From NCBI RefSeq assembly GCF_001571305.1, contig NZ_BCTN01000001.1:62001-126000 (forward strand): a stretch of DNA of 64,000 nucleotides, given 5' to 3'. The translations under genes and the position numbers were made by a program. The DNA comes from Erwinia persicina NBRC 102418 (lineage in GTDB: Bacteria > Pseudomonadota > Gammaproteobacteria > Enterobacterales > Enterobacteriaceae). Shown here in pieces: positions 63,279-64,000 of this stretch (its first letter is position 1; every line of letters begins with the position of its first letter). The notes under the pieces were generated by a model. The model saw only the letters and a program-made list of their open reading frames with translations, did not search any database and was not told the DNA's origin.

Positions 63279-64000
63279 TGACATTTCGACTTGAAGATGC
63301 TGAACAGGCGCTGATCCGCCAGCGCGACCAGATTACCCTCCGCTGGTATCCCCGCTATCATCTTGCTCCCCAGGCGGGATGGATGAACGACCCGAACGGG
63401 CTGGTATGGTTTGACGGCTGGTATCACGCCTTTTATCAGCATCATCCCTACTCCACGCAGTGGGGGCCGATGCACTGGGGCCACGCGCGCAGCCTTGACC
63501 TGGTCAACTGGGAGCATTTGCCCGTCGCCCTGGCACCGGAAGGGCCGGAAGATAAAGACGGTTGTTTTTCTGGTTCAGCAGTGGTCAACGGCGATGAGCT
63601 GGCGCTGATTTACACCGGCCATAAATTTCACGGCGACCCCTCCAGTGACGATAACCTTTACCAGGTGCAGTGTCTCGCCACCAGCCGGGATGGCATCCAT
63701 TTCAGCCGACAGGGTCAGGTGCTGGACACCCCTGCCGGGTTGCATCACTTCCGCGATCCTAAAGTGTGGCGGGAAGGACGGCACTGGTACATGGTGGTCG
63801 GTGCCCGTGAAGCGCATACCGGGCAGGTCAGGCTTTACCGCTCTGACGATCTGCACCGCTGGGAAGATGCCGGGATACTGGCTGAGGCCCCGCCGCACCT
63901 CGGCTTTATGTGGGAGTGCCCGGACTTCTTCACTCTGGCAGGCAAACAGATCCTGCTGATGTCTCCCCAGGGCATCCAGGCCCGGGGCTATGACCACCGC
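63278..64000 (+). CDS. cscA: Sucrose-6-phosphate hydrolase/invertase-type GH32, cut by window edge
   Basis: The frame opens at ATG 63278, overlapping the cscB stop, and stays open to the end (241 codons seen of about 470 expected). GH32 catalytic motifs are all present: WMNDPNG (nucleophile Asp), FRDPK (transition-state Asp) and MWECPDFF (acid/base Glu). It should split sucrose imported by CscB into glucose and fructose in the cytoplasm. The C-terminal beta-sandwich is beyond the window. Confidence 0.88.
   Translation, partial: MTFRLEDAEQALIRQRDQITLRWYPRYHLAPQAGWMNDPNGLVWFDGWYHAFYQHHPYSTQWGPMHWGHARSLDLVNWEHLPVALAPEGPEDKDGCFSGSAVVNGDELALIYTGHKFHGDPSSDDNLYQVQCLATSRDGIHFSRQGQVLDTPAGLHHFRDPKVWREGRHWYMVVGAREAHTGQVRLYRSDDLHRWEDAGILAEAPPHLGFMWECPDFFTLAGKQILLMSPQGIQARGYDHR

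Overview
The window looks like a chromosomal segment of a plant- or insect-associated member of the Enterobacterales. I favour Erwiniaceae (an Erwinia- or Pantoea-type genome). The reasons are the SitABCD metal transporter, the enterobacterial tRNA-Asn, the Csc-type sucrose genes, a galactan (gan) locus and the density of LysR/LacI/TetR regulators. Genus is an inference. Most of the window is GC-rich; the stretch from about 9.8 to 15.6 kb is visibly AT-rich and stands out as foreign.

Layout. 0-3 kb holds a thymidylate-kinase-like gene with a possible leader peptide, a MerR regulator facing a DUF2938 membrane protein across a MerR-type promoter, and a cold-shock-domain protein. 3.2-6.7 kb is a complete Mn/Fe ABC transporter operon (sitABCD) behind two MntR-type boxes. 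6.8-8.2 kb is a GH1 6-phospho-beta-glucosidase. 8.56-8.64 kb is tRNA-Asn(GUU) with promoter and terminator. 8.9-15.6 kb, just downstream of the tRNA, is a divergent LysR gene followed by a tightly overlapping six-gene AT-rich operon: a thymidylate-synthase homologue with cytosine-type specificity residues, a DUF84 NTPase, a HAD phosphatase, an amidohydrolase, an N10-formyl-THF-type formyltransferase and an MFS exporter. I read this as an uncharacterised pathway that makes and exports a modified pyrimidine nucleotide or nucleoside. It is the most interesting object in the window.

15.6-33.9 kb is an accessory zone of redox enzymes and their regulators. It holds two Old Yellow Enzyme genes (one behind a NemR homologue with paired operators), SDRs, an MDR reductase, glutathione peroxidase, an NmrA-like protein, a GlxA-type regulator, a metallo-beta-lactamase-fold hydrolase, an isochorismatase, a Hod-like alpha/beta hydrolase lacking its usual nucleophile, and LysR, MarR and TetR regulators. 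A short scar at 15.8-16.0 kb is a deleted, decayed copy of the 22.1-24.2 kb LysR/NmrA locus. 34.3-37.5 kb has a secreted Gly/Asn-repeat protein, a large FAD/NAD(P) protein and a diguanylate cyclase.

38-64 kb is dominated by carbohydrate sensing and use. It has a chemoreceptor co-transcribed with a sugar-binding protein. It has a galactan locus (LacI regulator, LamB-type porin, GH42 galactosidase, GH53 galactanase, MalEFG-type importer and divergent ATPase, plus a lone EIIB domain). It has a cellobiose-type PTS operon (EIIB, EIIC, GH1, EIIA, ScrY/BglH-type porin) with a LacI regulator, then a second chemoreceptor and the sucrose genes cscR-cscB-cscA, with cscA cut by the window edge. CDS coordinates include the stop codon.
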